The translations under genes and the position numbers were made by a program. Shown one piece after another: positions 22,815 to 33,482 of a stretch of 64,000 nt of DNA (positions within the stretch are counted from its first letter, which is position 1; the number at the start of each line of letters is the position of its first letter). The notes beneath the pieces are model-generated. The model had not been told where the DNA came from, ran no database searches, and was given only the letters and a program-made list of their open reading frames with translations. Source of the stretch: Ampelocalamus luodianensis (lineage: Eukaryota; Streptophyta; Magnoliopsida; Poales; Poaceae); contig CM070639.1 in NCBI GenBank assembly GCA_036346255.1, positions 6,706,001-6,770,000 on the forward strand, given 5' to 3'.

Positions 22815-24955
22815 TGCCTTTACATTGGCTTGTGACGAACTGTGAATAGAGTTATTTTTTTCTTTTCCTTTTCTTTTGGCGTGTGTATTAATTTCTGGAT
22901 GCGAGTTTTTTTTTGGATTGAGATGTTGAGCAAATTCCTTATTTCTCTCGTCAATTTGTTCATTGTCATGAGAATATGCCATTGCAATTTTCACTCCTAA
23001 GCTGATAAGAAACCCAATTAAATTTAGCGTTTTTCAGGTTGGAAATGAGAGGCTGATCCTTAATTTTAGTTTTCCTTCTGAGAGAATATCCTTTAATTAT
23101 TTCTTGTTGTGATGACTGATGAGCTATGCGTTTTGAGTTATACAACAAATTTGTCACAGTCCAGTTCTTGAATGTGATTTATTCAATTTCCTGTGGATCC
23201 ATGACTCAAGACTCTACACACAAGATTTTGGCAAATTTGTGTGCGCAAAGATGGCTCAGAATAGCTCAACTGCTTCTACATTATGAAGTGAATCTCCAAC
23301 AGAGTAGATGCTTCAGTTGCATGATCATCCATATTTAACTGAACTGAACCCCATAATTGCTTCAAGTTGAGCTGTACTTTACAGCCATGAGAATCTAGTT
23401 CTATGTCACTGCTTTGTAAAGATAAGCTGTATTGAGTTTTTTTAGCCATTCCTTGCTGCACAACTGTTGCACTCGATATGAATTGATTGATTTTCTTAGT
23501 GTGATCTACAACCTGCCATTCTTGCTTTCCATGCCAAGAGGAAAATGGGAAGAAATACACAACTAGCAATTCACAATAAATTGTCAAAATGAGTCCATCA
23601 GAGAGGAGAGGACCATGAATGCTTTGGAACAGGTGCAACATCACCAATTTTTTTCCTCTCTTTCCCCCAACGACAACCTGTCCAAAGTAAGCAGAAAAAG
23701 AGAGGAAAGGATCAAGAACCAGAACAGAAGTACAGAAAGCTCAAGAAAAGCAAGCTCAAAAGGGCCAGGATGCATCCATTCACACTCCAATCTTGATGCC
23801 AACATTAGTACTGATGAGCAAGTACTGTACAATGATGATGCCACTTGTGAATCACATTAGAACTAGCAGTTAGCTAGCTTGACAAGGGTACACCACCGAC
23901 ATGCCACAAGCTTCCAATCTGTCTTAGCTCCTTCACCACACCATGCTACTGCTCGCCCCACATGTAAAAACAATACACCAACTTGAGATTTGAGAACACA
24001 GCAGGTAGTTGGCAGGAGGTGACCAACTGCTCACCACACTGCCAGTGGCCAAGCTCCAAACCATGAGATGCCAAAGGGCAATGTGATCATGTCCAAACAC
24101 CATTGGAAACCTCCAATCGGAACCGTTGATTGCGCGATCCGACGGTCCAAAACGCGTATGGTCCTGCAACGGATCTCGTCCATGATAGGGTGAAGGTTGA
24201 TGGAAATAGGGCGGCAAGCAGGTCTGATCTACCAAGGGCGCTCCTTTCAGTTTTGGAAATAGGGCGGCAAGCAGGTGTGATCCGACGGTCCAATACACCA
24301 ACTTGAGAACACAGCAGGTACATGTGCTAGCTCCTTTCAGTCTTCTGGCTAGTACAACTGCTTCGGTCCTAGCTAGTCACCACTGTTATTACTACCGACA
24401 AGGACATCTGGACATGATAATTCATTCATTAGTTTATCAGTGGAGAAAAGGAAAGAACTTGAAGCATGATGGTGTTAATGGCATGATGTATTCATGTGCA
24501 TGGTGGTCCTATATTCTTTGATCTCAAACAAAGCAGATGCCTAACGAGAGGACAAGAAAAAGGTGGCTTTACAAATCTTGTACTATGCTGTTTCTACATT
24601 ACATAGAAATACTAGAGAAGGTACCATTGATCATCTACTTAGGATTCATGTAACTTCATGAATTGGACTAAGACATGATACAATCAAGAACAGGAAAAGA
24701 TTCAGGAATACTAACTCTTCTCGGTGAGAGATCAAAATACATTGAATTATTAAGTAACACTGGCACATAAAAGGAAGAAGCCTTGGATACGAATTCAACG
24801 TAATTTTATTCAACTTGATAACCAGCAGTCGGTTCAAGTGATAACGAAATGACTCTCATCTCCTCAAGAAGTACTCAAATATTTAAGGATTACAGATTGA
24901 TGCTGACAAAATCCCCAAGGTTCGAAACTTGACTGGGGCAAGAATACCCATTTGA
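22815..24955. other. Intergenic, no gene recognised
   Basis: After the 3' UTR of the upstream gene this is unassigned sequence. It includes a cluster of shuffled micro-duplications at 23970-24340, listed separately. Open frames such as 23276-23647 show no recognisable protein. Confidence 0.4.
23970..24340. repeat. Shuffled local micro-duplications
   Basis: Several short blocks occur twice within 370 bp: CAATACACCAACTTGAGA with AACACAGCAGGTA (23970-24006 and 24291-24320), GGAAATAGGGCGGCAAGCAG (24201 and 24255), ATCCGACGGTCCAA (about 24137 and 24278), and GCTCCTTTCAG (24239 and 24330). The order differs between copies, so it is not a simple tandem repeat. Confidence 0.8.
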
Positions 24956-26618
24956 TTAGTCGGGTGTGGCAACGCCCTGGTTAAGTTCAGCAAATCTCAT
25001 GCCAACCCTCATGGAGTGCTTCAGGAACTTCTCGGCGCAGCGGCGGACACAGGACTCCTCTTGCTTGTCCAGGGTCTTGCGGCGGAACGTGTCAACACAG
25101 TCCGTGAAGCATCTCTCCACCAGGGCATTGTACATTCTTAAACTGTGAAATGGCAAAGCAAAATCATGAGCATTCTTCAGTTGCAAATTTCAAAACACAA
25201 AGGCTATCAAAGAGTTGATTAGTCATTTACTCATCAGGCATAACAGAATTTGCAAGGGTACTGGGGAAAACAATGCGAAAATTGCATATTGATGAGGAAG
25301 CATCTATGGTATTCGTAGACATACTACGAAGGGTCACTTTACCAGGCTATACTATTCACAATCATCATCCTTATTGACATAAAGCAGGCAAAAAGCCAAT
25401 CTTCCAACCTAGGTGGTTTTGATAGGACGAATCAGTAATCAACTCTTCGTAAACTAATGGAACCATTTGAACACTAGCCTTAAACACCAACTTTGCGAAC
25501 TCTGCAAGAACAATTTAAAAAAACAAATGACATCTATACTTGCATTTCTGGTTAAGGCATGTACACCATGAACAGAACTTACCCTATATGAACAGATTAA
25601 AGGATATAACTACCAATCAATCAACAATTCAAATGAGCACTGCCAAATCATCCAAAAAGAACATGCTTCTACCCATGTAATATACTTGACCACAATAGCT
25701 TCTAAGACCTCAATACGATACCCCATCCCTTCCTCTAAAAAGTTGTATCATTATTCATTAACCAATGTGAGTTCATGAACACCACAATCTCAACAGCTAG
25801 AGCTACTGGCCAAACGAGTCAAACACAGAAGAACTGAGCATACAAAAAATCCCTCAAACCTATTAATTTTCACCCACAGTGCCCTTGGTCACCATCATCA
25901 TGGCTAATGCGAGAAAGGTGTTGGATCACACAAGACTAGCACCTCTGGTTCACATTTTACCTGTTAAGTTAACAATACCTCGAAAATAATAGAGTACAAG
26001 TGCTTAGTTACAACAAAAGTATCTAACAGCACCAAGCAGATGAACAAACTACACTAACTACCACTGAAAGCAGCTGATGCTACAACAAGTAGATGAGCAA
26101 ATAACAATCTCAAGCAAGAAAACGAGATAAAGCACAAAAGTGTGCATCTCTCAGCTAAATTGCTGTTAGCCACCTACCAAATTCCCAGTAAATTAGTCCC
26201 AACATCTCAGCAACCAATAAAAATCTACCTCAAGCTTAAACTGATTCCCCCTGGTTTGGAATGTAAGAGCTGCAAAATCACATAAATCTAGTAAATACCT
26301 ACAAACAGAGTACAACTATCATAGCACACTGCACACCGCATAATCGCACCCAAATCTTTGTAAGCCTAATAGAACGTAGAAAGCAGCCGCAGAGGGGCCA
26401 TAAAGATGGCTTCTGTAAGGCCCTTCCCCCCAACTAAGCTGCCCGATTTCGCATGCGAAACACCTAGATCATCGAAGGAGCAGGCACGAACGTATTATCA
26501 GGGAGGAGGTGCATGGTCCAGACCTGTCACGGATCTGGAGCTGGTCAACCATGGTGGCCATCCGCATCTTGTCCTCCTCCGGGAGGCCGTCGAGGTCTCC
26601 GAGCATGCTCTTGTCCAT
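24956..26618 (-). CDS. TIM9: Mitochondrial intermembrane-space chaperone TIM9
   Basis: TIM9 is a small TIM protein that pairs with TIM10 in the intermembrane space to escort hydrophobic carrier precursors to the inner membrane. Exon 1 (26618-26524) encodes MDKSMLGDLDGLPEEDKM and continues to QLQIRD. Exon 2 (25142-24956) completes it with SLRMYNALVERCFTDCVD, SCVRRCAEKF and the terminus NQGVATPD. The 1,381-bp intron has GT...CAG ends and splits a Ser codon. The two twin CX3C motifs (CFTDC and CVRRC) that form the family's disulfides are present. The length, 93 residues, equals the plant norm. The 5' UTR includes a GCC-repeat at 26621-26642. The frame is intact. The 5' end faces the DUF6598 remnant at 26950 in a head-to-head arrangement about 330 bp apart. 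Confidence 0.96.
25143..26523 (-). other. TIM9 intron
   Basis: This is AT-rich intron sequence with a consensus donor (G|GTCTGG) and acceptor (TTTCACAG|T). No inserted element or gene is visible in it. Confidence 0.85.
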
Positions 26619-26949
26619 GGCCGCCGCCGCCGCCGCCGCCCGAGGAAGAAGGAGAAGAAAGCTAGGGTTTTGGAGAGGAAGGGAAGATCACGAGATCTAA
26701 AACCTCGAGGAATTCCTTTTCTTTTCTTTCCATTTTATTCGATACCAAACGCTTCGCTGGGCTCGTCAATATTGGGCCGGGCCGAATGGACTTCAACATT
26801 CAAGCCCAGCGTGTGGCCCAAACGGCCCATCACTCAGGTCTCCTGAAAGCGATCGTGTCCCATCCAAATAAAAAAAGAAAGAAAGAAAAAACAACCGTGC
26901 AGGGGAGGACGAGACGACAAGGGCGCTTTTGTTTCATCTCGATCTTGTC

Positions 26950-27211
26950 ATGGCGGACGACGACGACTACGGCGGCGTGCTCCCGGCGTACGTCGAGGAG
27001 GCAGTGGCGGCGGCGGAGAAGGCGAAGTGTCGGTAGCAGAGCCATAAGCCGCGCGAGCTCATAACGCCGGAGAAGGCGAGGGACGGAGGGAGGCCATGAG
27101 GTGGGCTCGCCCGAAGATCTACGAGCACGGAGCATGACCCCAAGAAGGGGCTCAGCTCCTACATCCGCGTCTGGTTCTGCGACCTCACCACTGTCGACCT
27201 CGACGAAGAGA
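26950..27211 (+). pseudogene. DUF6598 remnant, exon 1
   Basis: The exon begins MADDDDYGGVLPAYVEEA, followed by EKAK, RELITPEKAR, EHDPKKG and VWFCDLTTVDLDEE, in the order I recall for DUF6598 proteins. A TAG interrupts it after about 28 codons and a TGA follows further on. A short duplication near 27124-27134 (GAGCACGGAGCA) shifts the frame between KIYEH and EHDPKK. The donor A|GTACGC lies at 27211/27212, 60 bp before the MULE terminus. Confidence 0.75.
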
Positions 27212-27262
27212 GTACGCGCCGCCCATCTCTCCTCTCCTCCCTCCCCCTGCGTACTAGTACCT

Positions 27263-27271
27263 AACAAACAA
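27263..27271. repeat. 9-bp target duplication of the MULE, left
   Basis: The bases AACAAACAA are repeated exactly at 40167-40175. Nine-bp duplications are diagnostic of Mutator-like transposition. Confidence 0.92.
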
Positions 27272-27590
27272 GAAATTTTTGCATATTTGGCCCTGTAGCA
27301 ATTTTGAATTTCAAAAATAGACCCTTTCAAGCGAAAATTTTAAAATGGCCTCAGCCACGATTACGCATCATCAGTACCAGGGCGCGACCACTGCCGACCG
27401 GCTGCGGCGATGCCCCCTTTCGTAAATTTTTTTTTTTAAAAAAGGAAGAACATCTAAAAAAAATCTTAATTTTTTTTAAAAAAAATAAATAAAATTTGGA
27501 AAAAAATTAGGATTTTTTTAATATTAAATATTATAAAAAATTTAAAAAATAATTTTGAACGAGTCTTTGTCGCAGCCGCTTTCGCCGCAT
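27272..27590 (+). repeat. Left terminal inverted repeat of the MULE
   Basis: This is the inverted counterpart of 39845-40166. Shared inner words include GCATATTTGGCCCT, AGCAATTTTGAATTT, AAGCGAAAATTT, GGAAGAACATCTAAAAAA and long A/T runs. The section 27345-27420 is GC-rich and more diverged. Confidence 0.88.
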
Positions 27591-27965
27591 CGTCTTTGCG
27601 CCGCTGTCGCAGTTTGCGAGCGACGCGCGGCAGCGGCGAGCCACCTAATTCGCGCGGTGTTGCATGCATTGAGCGGCGTTTAGCTCGTGCGCGCGTCGGC
27701 TTTCCACCGAAAGCAAAAAAGCATTTTTGTTTTTTTCTCTTTAAATCACGTTGAAGTCACATCGCTTTACATCAGGTCATTCGCTGTCTGTTTTGCGCTG
27801 CGTATATGAACGAACGCCCGCGGCGCAGTCGTTGGAGGCGCAGCGCACGTTCTGACGTTGTGATTAGATTAGGTAATGGCGTATTTAAATTTTTCTCTTA
27901 TTGCGGTTTGTAGCGTTAAATGCGTGCCGATTTCACTAATCGTTAGTTGTTCTCTATTTGCAAAG

Positions 27966-30405
27966 AATGGCACATACTCTACCACCCCTACTCGAGGAGG
28001 CATGGGGCGCCCGGCATCGCTGCCACGCTTGGATCGGTGGCAATGGACCGCCAACTCGTGACACGGGGCCGAGGAGACTTGGTCGTTGGGCGAGAGTACG
28101 TTCCAAGACCGTTAATACGGGCGATTGCATTCACTCGGATCTCGAACATGGGCAAAACCTCCGATTGATGCATGCCTTCTTTCCGCCTGGTTGATCGTTG
28201 GCGGCGGAGACCCACACGTTCCACTTCCGGTGGGAGATGACCGTGACAACGCAAGGCGTCGGCTTCATTACCGCTACCGCTGCGGCCGTGCGGTTGTTCC
28301 TCCCGAGGTCGGTGGACCGAAGGCGCGTCTCCATCATCGCCGGGCATCCTATCCCCGAGAGGTCTAAGGCGTTCATACGGTGTTGCGTTAATTCATGCAT
28401 TGCCCGAATGACGCCAGCGGAGGAGGTGGTTCGATGCCACCTAATTGCATATTTGTTGTTTATTTTCGGGTGAGTCATGTCCCCGAGCACGCAGGAGACA
28501 TGGTACCCGAGTTATATTCACCTTGCGAGTCCATCGTGGACGCCGACGATGAGGATGTGCCGCATGATGATTGGGGTTCACCATCTTGTGTTGTACGCAT
28601 CTGCGTGGCTCGTGGCGACGCCGCGCGTCGCGACGGAACAGAGCCCGTCTTTGTCGGTGCCCACATGCTATTACACCGTGTGTCGTGGAGCACTTCGCGG
28701 TCGGACGGCCGTACTTTCCGCCACGCATCCACCCTTACCGCGCACACAACATTTATATGGTTGGGCGGACGACGAGGATCCCGTGGAAGGCCCAACCATG
28801 GGATCCCGATGGACTGTGGCAGCACTGGGTGGTCTAGGGATAGGGTGCGTCGCATATGCCCCGAGTTCCACAATGAATTCGAGGTCCTGCACGAGGACGA
28901 TGTAATATGGGCTCCTTGGACGGATGCCTTCGTGCAGGGCACAGCGCCCGACGGGTTGAGCTTGCTATGCCACCAAGATGCGGCGTACTGGAGAACAACT
29001 TGTCATCTGGTCTTCTCCCACATGGTTGAGGCCTACAACCCACAACAGGTGATGAGGCAGTTCAAGCTACACCAGGAGATCCCCCTGCTCTAGGGCGACC
29101 GCTTGCGAGGCGTAGTCACTTGTAAGTACATTGCATTGCTTAATAATATTGTAGGTCATTTAGTCATATGTTATGTCGGTACCATAATTTGTTGTGTTTA
29201 TTCCACCTGCAGGCAGACGAAGAAGGGCCGCAAGAGCGATGACTGGCTTCAGACGCAGCAGCTGTGGGTAGATGCATGACAAACGGCCACTGATTCCATT
29301 TTACAGGAGGCACGGCCTTACGATGAAGAGACTTATGGTACGTACCTGGAGTGGTACGTACGGCACACGCAAACGAGAATGACAGGCGCCCCCCGGCCCG
29401 ACATGAAGATCCTACCTACACCGAACGGTTGGGCTTGGGCCTGGACCCGCACCGTGCAGCACGGCGTGACGATTCCGTACGTTCAGCATGTAGTATATTA
29501 ACCACCCTCCGCAATAGGGTTAAGTAACCAAATTTAGTTTGTTTGGTAACCATCTAGGTGGACCGGTTGGAGAGTGTTCTGGAGCGCGTCGGTCGAGAAC
29601 TTGAGCGGGGCACGAACAACACAGTTGAGCGTCTTTTTTCTGTGATGAAGACGCTTGTTGACGATGTTAAGCAAGTCATTCGTAACAGTAGCTGTGGAAG
29701 GCCCACCGATGTCGACCTGAGGCATCGGAGGGAGCATCGTCGCGTACCCTCAACCCCTCCATCTTCCCGTCCGAGCGAGTCGACCGGTAGCGCGATAGCA
29801 TGGGCGCGGATCATCTTCACGCTTGCCACGCGGACCGTGACGATGTCGTCGTTGTCGCAGATGGACCCTACGCGATCCCGTCCTCGTCGCGGAGGGCCCT
29901 ATGTTGATCCGTCGTCATCACCGCGGCGGAAGACGACATTAGAAAGCACGGACGTGCAACCCAAGCCACCGAGGTTATCCTGCATTCTCCTCGGCCCTTC
30001 ATTGTCGGGCAATTTCTAATGGGGGATACGGCGCCATGGTATCAGTCCGGCTACACACCGTACCCTGCGCAGTTCACCCCGCAAGGTGAACCGTACCCGG
30101 AGCAGTTCCCCCAGTTCACCTCGTAGGCTGAGCCGAGTTGGTGCCCTTCCGTGGATCCTGCTGCGGATCCTAATGCTTGGATCACCGAGCTGTTGTCAAC
30201 GCCAGTCCCGCAGGTGATGCCCCCCGTGCACAACGACACGGCTGTTGAAGAGCCCCGCTATGACTTGCGATATAACCCACGGTCACCTGATAGGCTGACG
30301 TTTTCACGGGGGAAGATTCGACAGAGACCTACGGCAGCAACACGATGCGGAAGGCCGGTGCAGGGTCCTATGCCAAGTAGTACTGAGGAGCAGCGCGAGG
30401 ATTAG
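27966..30405 (+). pseudogene. Plant mobile domain (PMD, MAIN/MAIL1-like) gene remnant
   Basis: PMD proteins (aminotransferase-like, plant mobile domain) occur both as host silencing factors and inside plant transposons. Recognisable pieces are LVDRWR and ETHTFHFRWEMTVT (28170-28240), VVRCHLIAYLLFIFG (28430-28470), GDMVPE (28497-28514), then HLVFSHMVEAYNPQQVMRQF with KLHQEIPLL (to 29093). Later pieces include DDWLQTQQLWVDA, YLEWYVRHTQTRM (29335-29380), RLESVLERVGRELERG (29560-29610) and a Pro/Gln-rich tail ending SSTEEQRED at 30405. The pieces fall in all three frames. A one-base insertion separates LVDRWR from ETHTFHF, and stops occur at 29091 and 29277. A start at 27966 (MAHTLPPLLEEAWG) after a TTGCAAAG acceptor is plausible. 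Some apparent breaks may be introns. Confidence 0.75.
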
Positions 30406-30479
30406 TAACATTAGAAGTCTATTATATATTGTAACTTGTAATCCAGTTGCTTATTTGAATTGTAATTGCACTTATTTAG

Positions 30480-30755
30480 TTCATTGTCTATGTAAGCAGA
30501 ACAATTTTATTCTCATTCATGAAGGCCCGCGACGCATGGATGAAGAGTGCGAGTACAAACCCAAGTAGAACTGACGCTCTACTTCGCAAGAACTACATAC
30601 AATAGAAGAAACACGCGAAACTAACTAAGTTTACTAATTTGTGAAGCATCTTCTCAACTCTTACCATAGTAATCCCTGCAACGAGGGCAAACCAGGTGCT
30701 GCTGTAGTGATTGTAACTCTCTGCTCACTCGAAAGTTAGATGAGGCTGAAGACAT
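30480..30755 (-). pseudogene. GRF zinc-finger gene, copy 1, internally deleted
   Basis: The minus-strand start is MSSASSNFRVSRELQSL, followed by QHLVCPRC, the first cysteines of a GRF-type zinc finger. Instead of the rest of the finger the sequence goes directly to RVEKML and LVSFACFFYCM, the counterpart of the coiled segment and membrane tail of copy 2 at 38121-38597. The body of the finger is deleted. The promoter (TATATAAGG at 33141-33149, minus strand) has been separated from the coding start by the solo LTR at 30808-33119. Confidence 0.65.
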
Positions 30756-30807
30756 CTTGTTTCGCACTGGAAGAAATGAGAACACTAAGAGATGAGCGAG
30801 GTGAATC

Positions 30808-33119
30808 TGTAATATCCCGACTTTCTTTTGAGCGTACAATTCAAATTGAAAGAGAATTAATGTAATTCACCGATAGTGCTAGAAATAATTTTCAGAAGAA
30901 AATAATTAATCGGTAGAAGGTTTCTTTTAGAAAAACGTTTAATCAGGAGAATAGAGGGGGTTTTCTGTGTTTTCCTGGCAACCTGGGCCTGGGCCTTGGC
31001 CCATGAGGCTTGGCCGGCCATTTGGGGGAGGTGCCACCCTCCCCCAAAACCCTAGCCGCCCCTTTTCCCCCTCTCCTCCCCACCTTGGCCGCCACCTCCC
31101 TCCTCTCCCCTTCCCCTCCATCTTGCGCCTCCCCCTGCTGGTTGCAGCCCCTTCTCCACCTCCATTGCTGCCGCCCCAAGCCCCTAGTGCAGCACCCCCA
31201 CCTCCCGGAGCCGTCCCTTGGTGCCGATCTCCCGTTGCGGCTTCGCGAAGGTAGGAGCGGTGTTTCGTGGAATTGGCTGATCAAGAAGGAGGGGAACATC
31301 TTCGTGGATCAACCATCGGCTTCTTGGTTGCTGCAAGGGTAACGAATGCCGATCCTCATCGTTTGATTAGTGGTAGATGCGATTTGGTTCATATTTGATT
31401 AGATCGTATTGTTGCGAGTAGAAAGTCGATTCTGTCCAGAATGTTGCAGGGTCTGTTTCGTGATGTTAGAGGCCGAATTTGAGTTGTCCATCTCCTATAG
31501 ATATTTAGGTTTTGTTCTTAGCTTTCGGTGACCGCCAAGAACACTGAATTCCGATGTACGGATAAAAAGTTATGTTAGTTTTCGTCTCTGCTATCCAGAA
31601 TCCTGATGAGAATAAATTGTCAAGTTGTCTTTTAAAATGTGAGTGTGATAATGGAATATTCAGAGCTTTCACCCAATTAGGTTATTGTAGGCCTTGGTCT
31701 TAGCTTTTGATATTGTTAAAGAACGCTCAATTCGGAGTTGTAGATTAAAAGTTATGATCGTTTTAATACTGCTGTCTTAATTGTGTAGACAGTTTCCGTT
31801 CTGCTGTTTCAGTTATCTGTCAGTAAATTAAATTGGCCGAATTGTGTTACCTTGTCAACTAGAGTATTGTAGATATGTCAGTTAAGAATCCATAGAAATT
31901 GGTCTCACCTCATTCCGAGTTCCAGACCAATAGATATGATTTTACCGCTCTGCTGCCCGATTTGGGTTGTGCCCGAGTAGTCTGTTTTGATTAGAGCTAA
32001 CTAGTTAATTGTGGGTTATCGGAAGGCGTTGTAGAACGTTATTGGAAGCGCTCAGTTATATGTTGTATTTATTTCGATTACTTACTTGTGTAGGCAGAGA
32101 GGCTTGGGTTTAGGGACATCTTCTTTGCCTACTACCGCATGGCTTCGCGGAAGGCAAGTACCTTGTTGTTCATATGTTTGGAGTATGATGCATGCTTGAT
32201 TATCAGATTGTGTTTTTCGATATCCATGAGAATATTTAAAGTTTATGTCCTTTTCTTATGTGTTATATACATGAGTATATATATGATGTCTTTCATAATT
32301 CATACTTGATTCATGCATCATAATTCATGTTTTATCCACGGGAGTGGAGTGTAAGTCCCACCATTCCAATGTGGGCGGTTTTGAACATTGTCATGTCCCG
32401 TCACTGAGTGGATAGAAAGACCCATCAATTCGGTATGGGCACGTAAGACCCATCAATTCTAGTATGGGCAGATTTGGACACTGTATGAAACGTTCTTCAT
32501 ACAGACTTGGATCCCCGCACTTTTGTTAAGGTGCGGGCTTAAGTGAACACCGACGGTGTGTCACTAGCTATCTGGGTATAAGCATGTGTGCGATCCATTC
32601 TTTTCATTAAATCCATTCATTCTATTCATTCATGCACTCATTCGGGTATGTTCGCATTCTTTAATGATGAGGTCTTATTCAGATATGTGGTATGTTCATT
32701 TATTCAAGAGTACTTGCTGAGTCACGGACTCATTCTTACTTTGTTTGTTTATTTTAGGTGATCATTGATGCTAGCTCTATCGGGAGGGAGTAGACATGCA
32801 CTAATCGTGCAATTCACCATAATCAAGTTCAACAATATGATTTAGTTTCTATCTTTCATTCGTTAAGGGATGAACGTAATAAATAAATTTAAGTGGTGAA
32901 GGAGGATACCTTCTCCATGTTATGATTGATTATGTATTCTTGGTGATCTTGATCATCCTTCGTTACACTTGCTTGAATTTAGACTATTGTCATGCCATGG
33001 TTCTATTAAGTAGTGATTCCTTTATATCATTAGTTGATATTATTCAAATTCTTCCGCATTATGGATGTATGTTAGATGATTTAGGTGACATCTTGGCTTC
33101 CGAATAGCGTGGTGTTACG
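30808..33119 (+). mobile_element. Solo LTR, 2.3 kb, inserted in the MULE
   Basis: It begins TGTAATATCCCGACTTTC and ends GTGGTGTTACG, and is flanked by TGAATC on both sides (30802-30807 and 33120-33125; the standard 5 bp would be GAATC). The terminal base is G where CA is expected. The word GAGTACTTGCTGAGTC near 32708 relates it to the reversed solo LTR at 3297-5480. GC-rich open frames at 30940-31340 are LTR sequence. The insertion falls in the 5' region of GRF copy 1 and is younger than the MULE's arrival or travelled with it. Confidence 0.8.
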
Positions 33120-33140
33120 TGAATCGCGATGAAAGCATCC

Positions 33141-33149
33141 TTATATAGC
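33141..33149 (-). promoter_or_regulatory. TATA box of GRF copy 1, displaced
   Basis: The minus strand reads GCTATATAAGGATGC, about 50-60 bp from where the leader would start. The leader is now split by the solo LTR, so the distance from this box to the ATG at 30755 is about 2.4 kb instead of roughly 75 bp. Confidence 0.55.
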
Positions 33150-33482
33150 GTTAGGCCAGAAGGGGCCACCGTGTGTGGAAAGTGCGATTTCTTCGCCCAC
33201 CGCTTAAGTTTGTTTATATTTCATTAAGTATTTAGTTATCAATGAAAATTGTATAAAAACTTTAGAAATTCATATCTAATTCATTTTATTAGAAAATTGT
33301 TTATTACCACAAGGTTTGAAATACCAGATGCAAGAAAAGTTTTAAATTTCCACACATGTTCTTACATTTCAGGCACAAGTCTAATACTTGGGATGTTTCA
33401 CATAAAAAGTAGTACAGTTACAACGCAAATGACTACAACACTGGAATCACTACGACCAACATGATTTAATACACTGGATAGC

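Noticed and set aside
22065..22994. 309-codon minus-strand open frame
   Set aside because: It is the antisense shadow of the high-GC3 gene at 22071-22814. Its composition is Arg/Gly/Ala-rich and it has no conserved motif.
30940..31342. Two overlapping Pro-rich open frames
   Set aside because: They are GC-rich solo LTR sequence (30808-33119), with different frames on both strands open by composition only.
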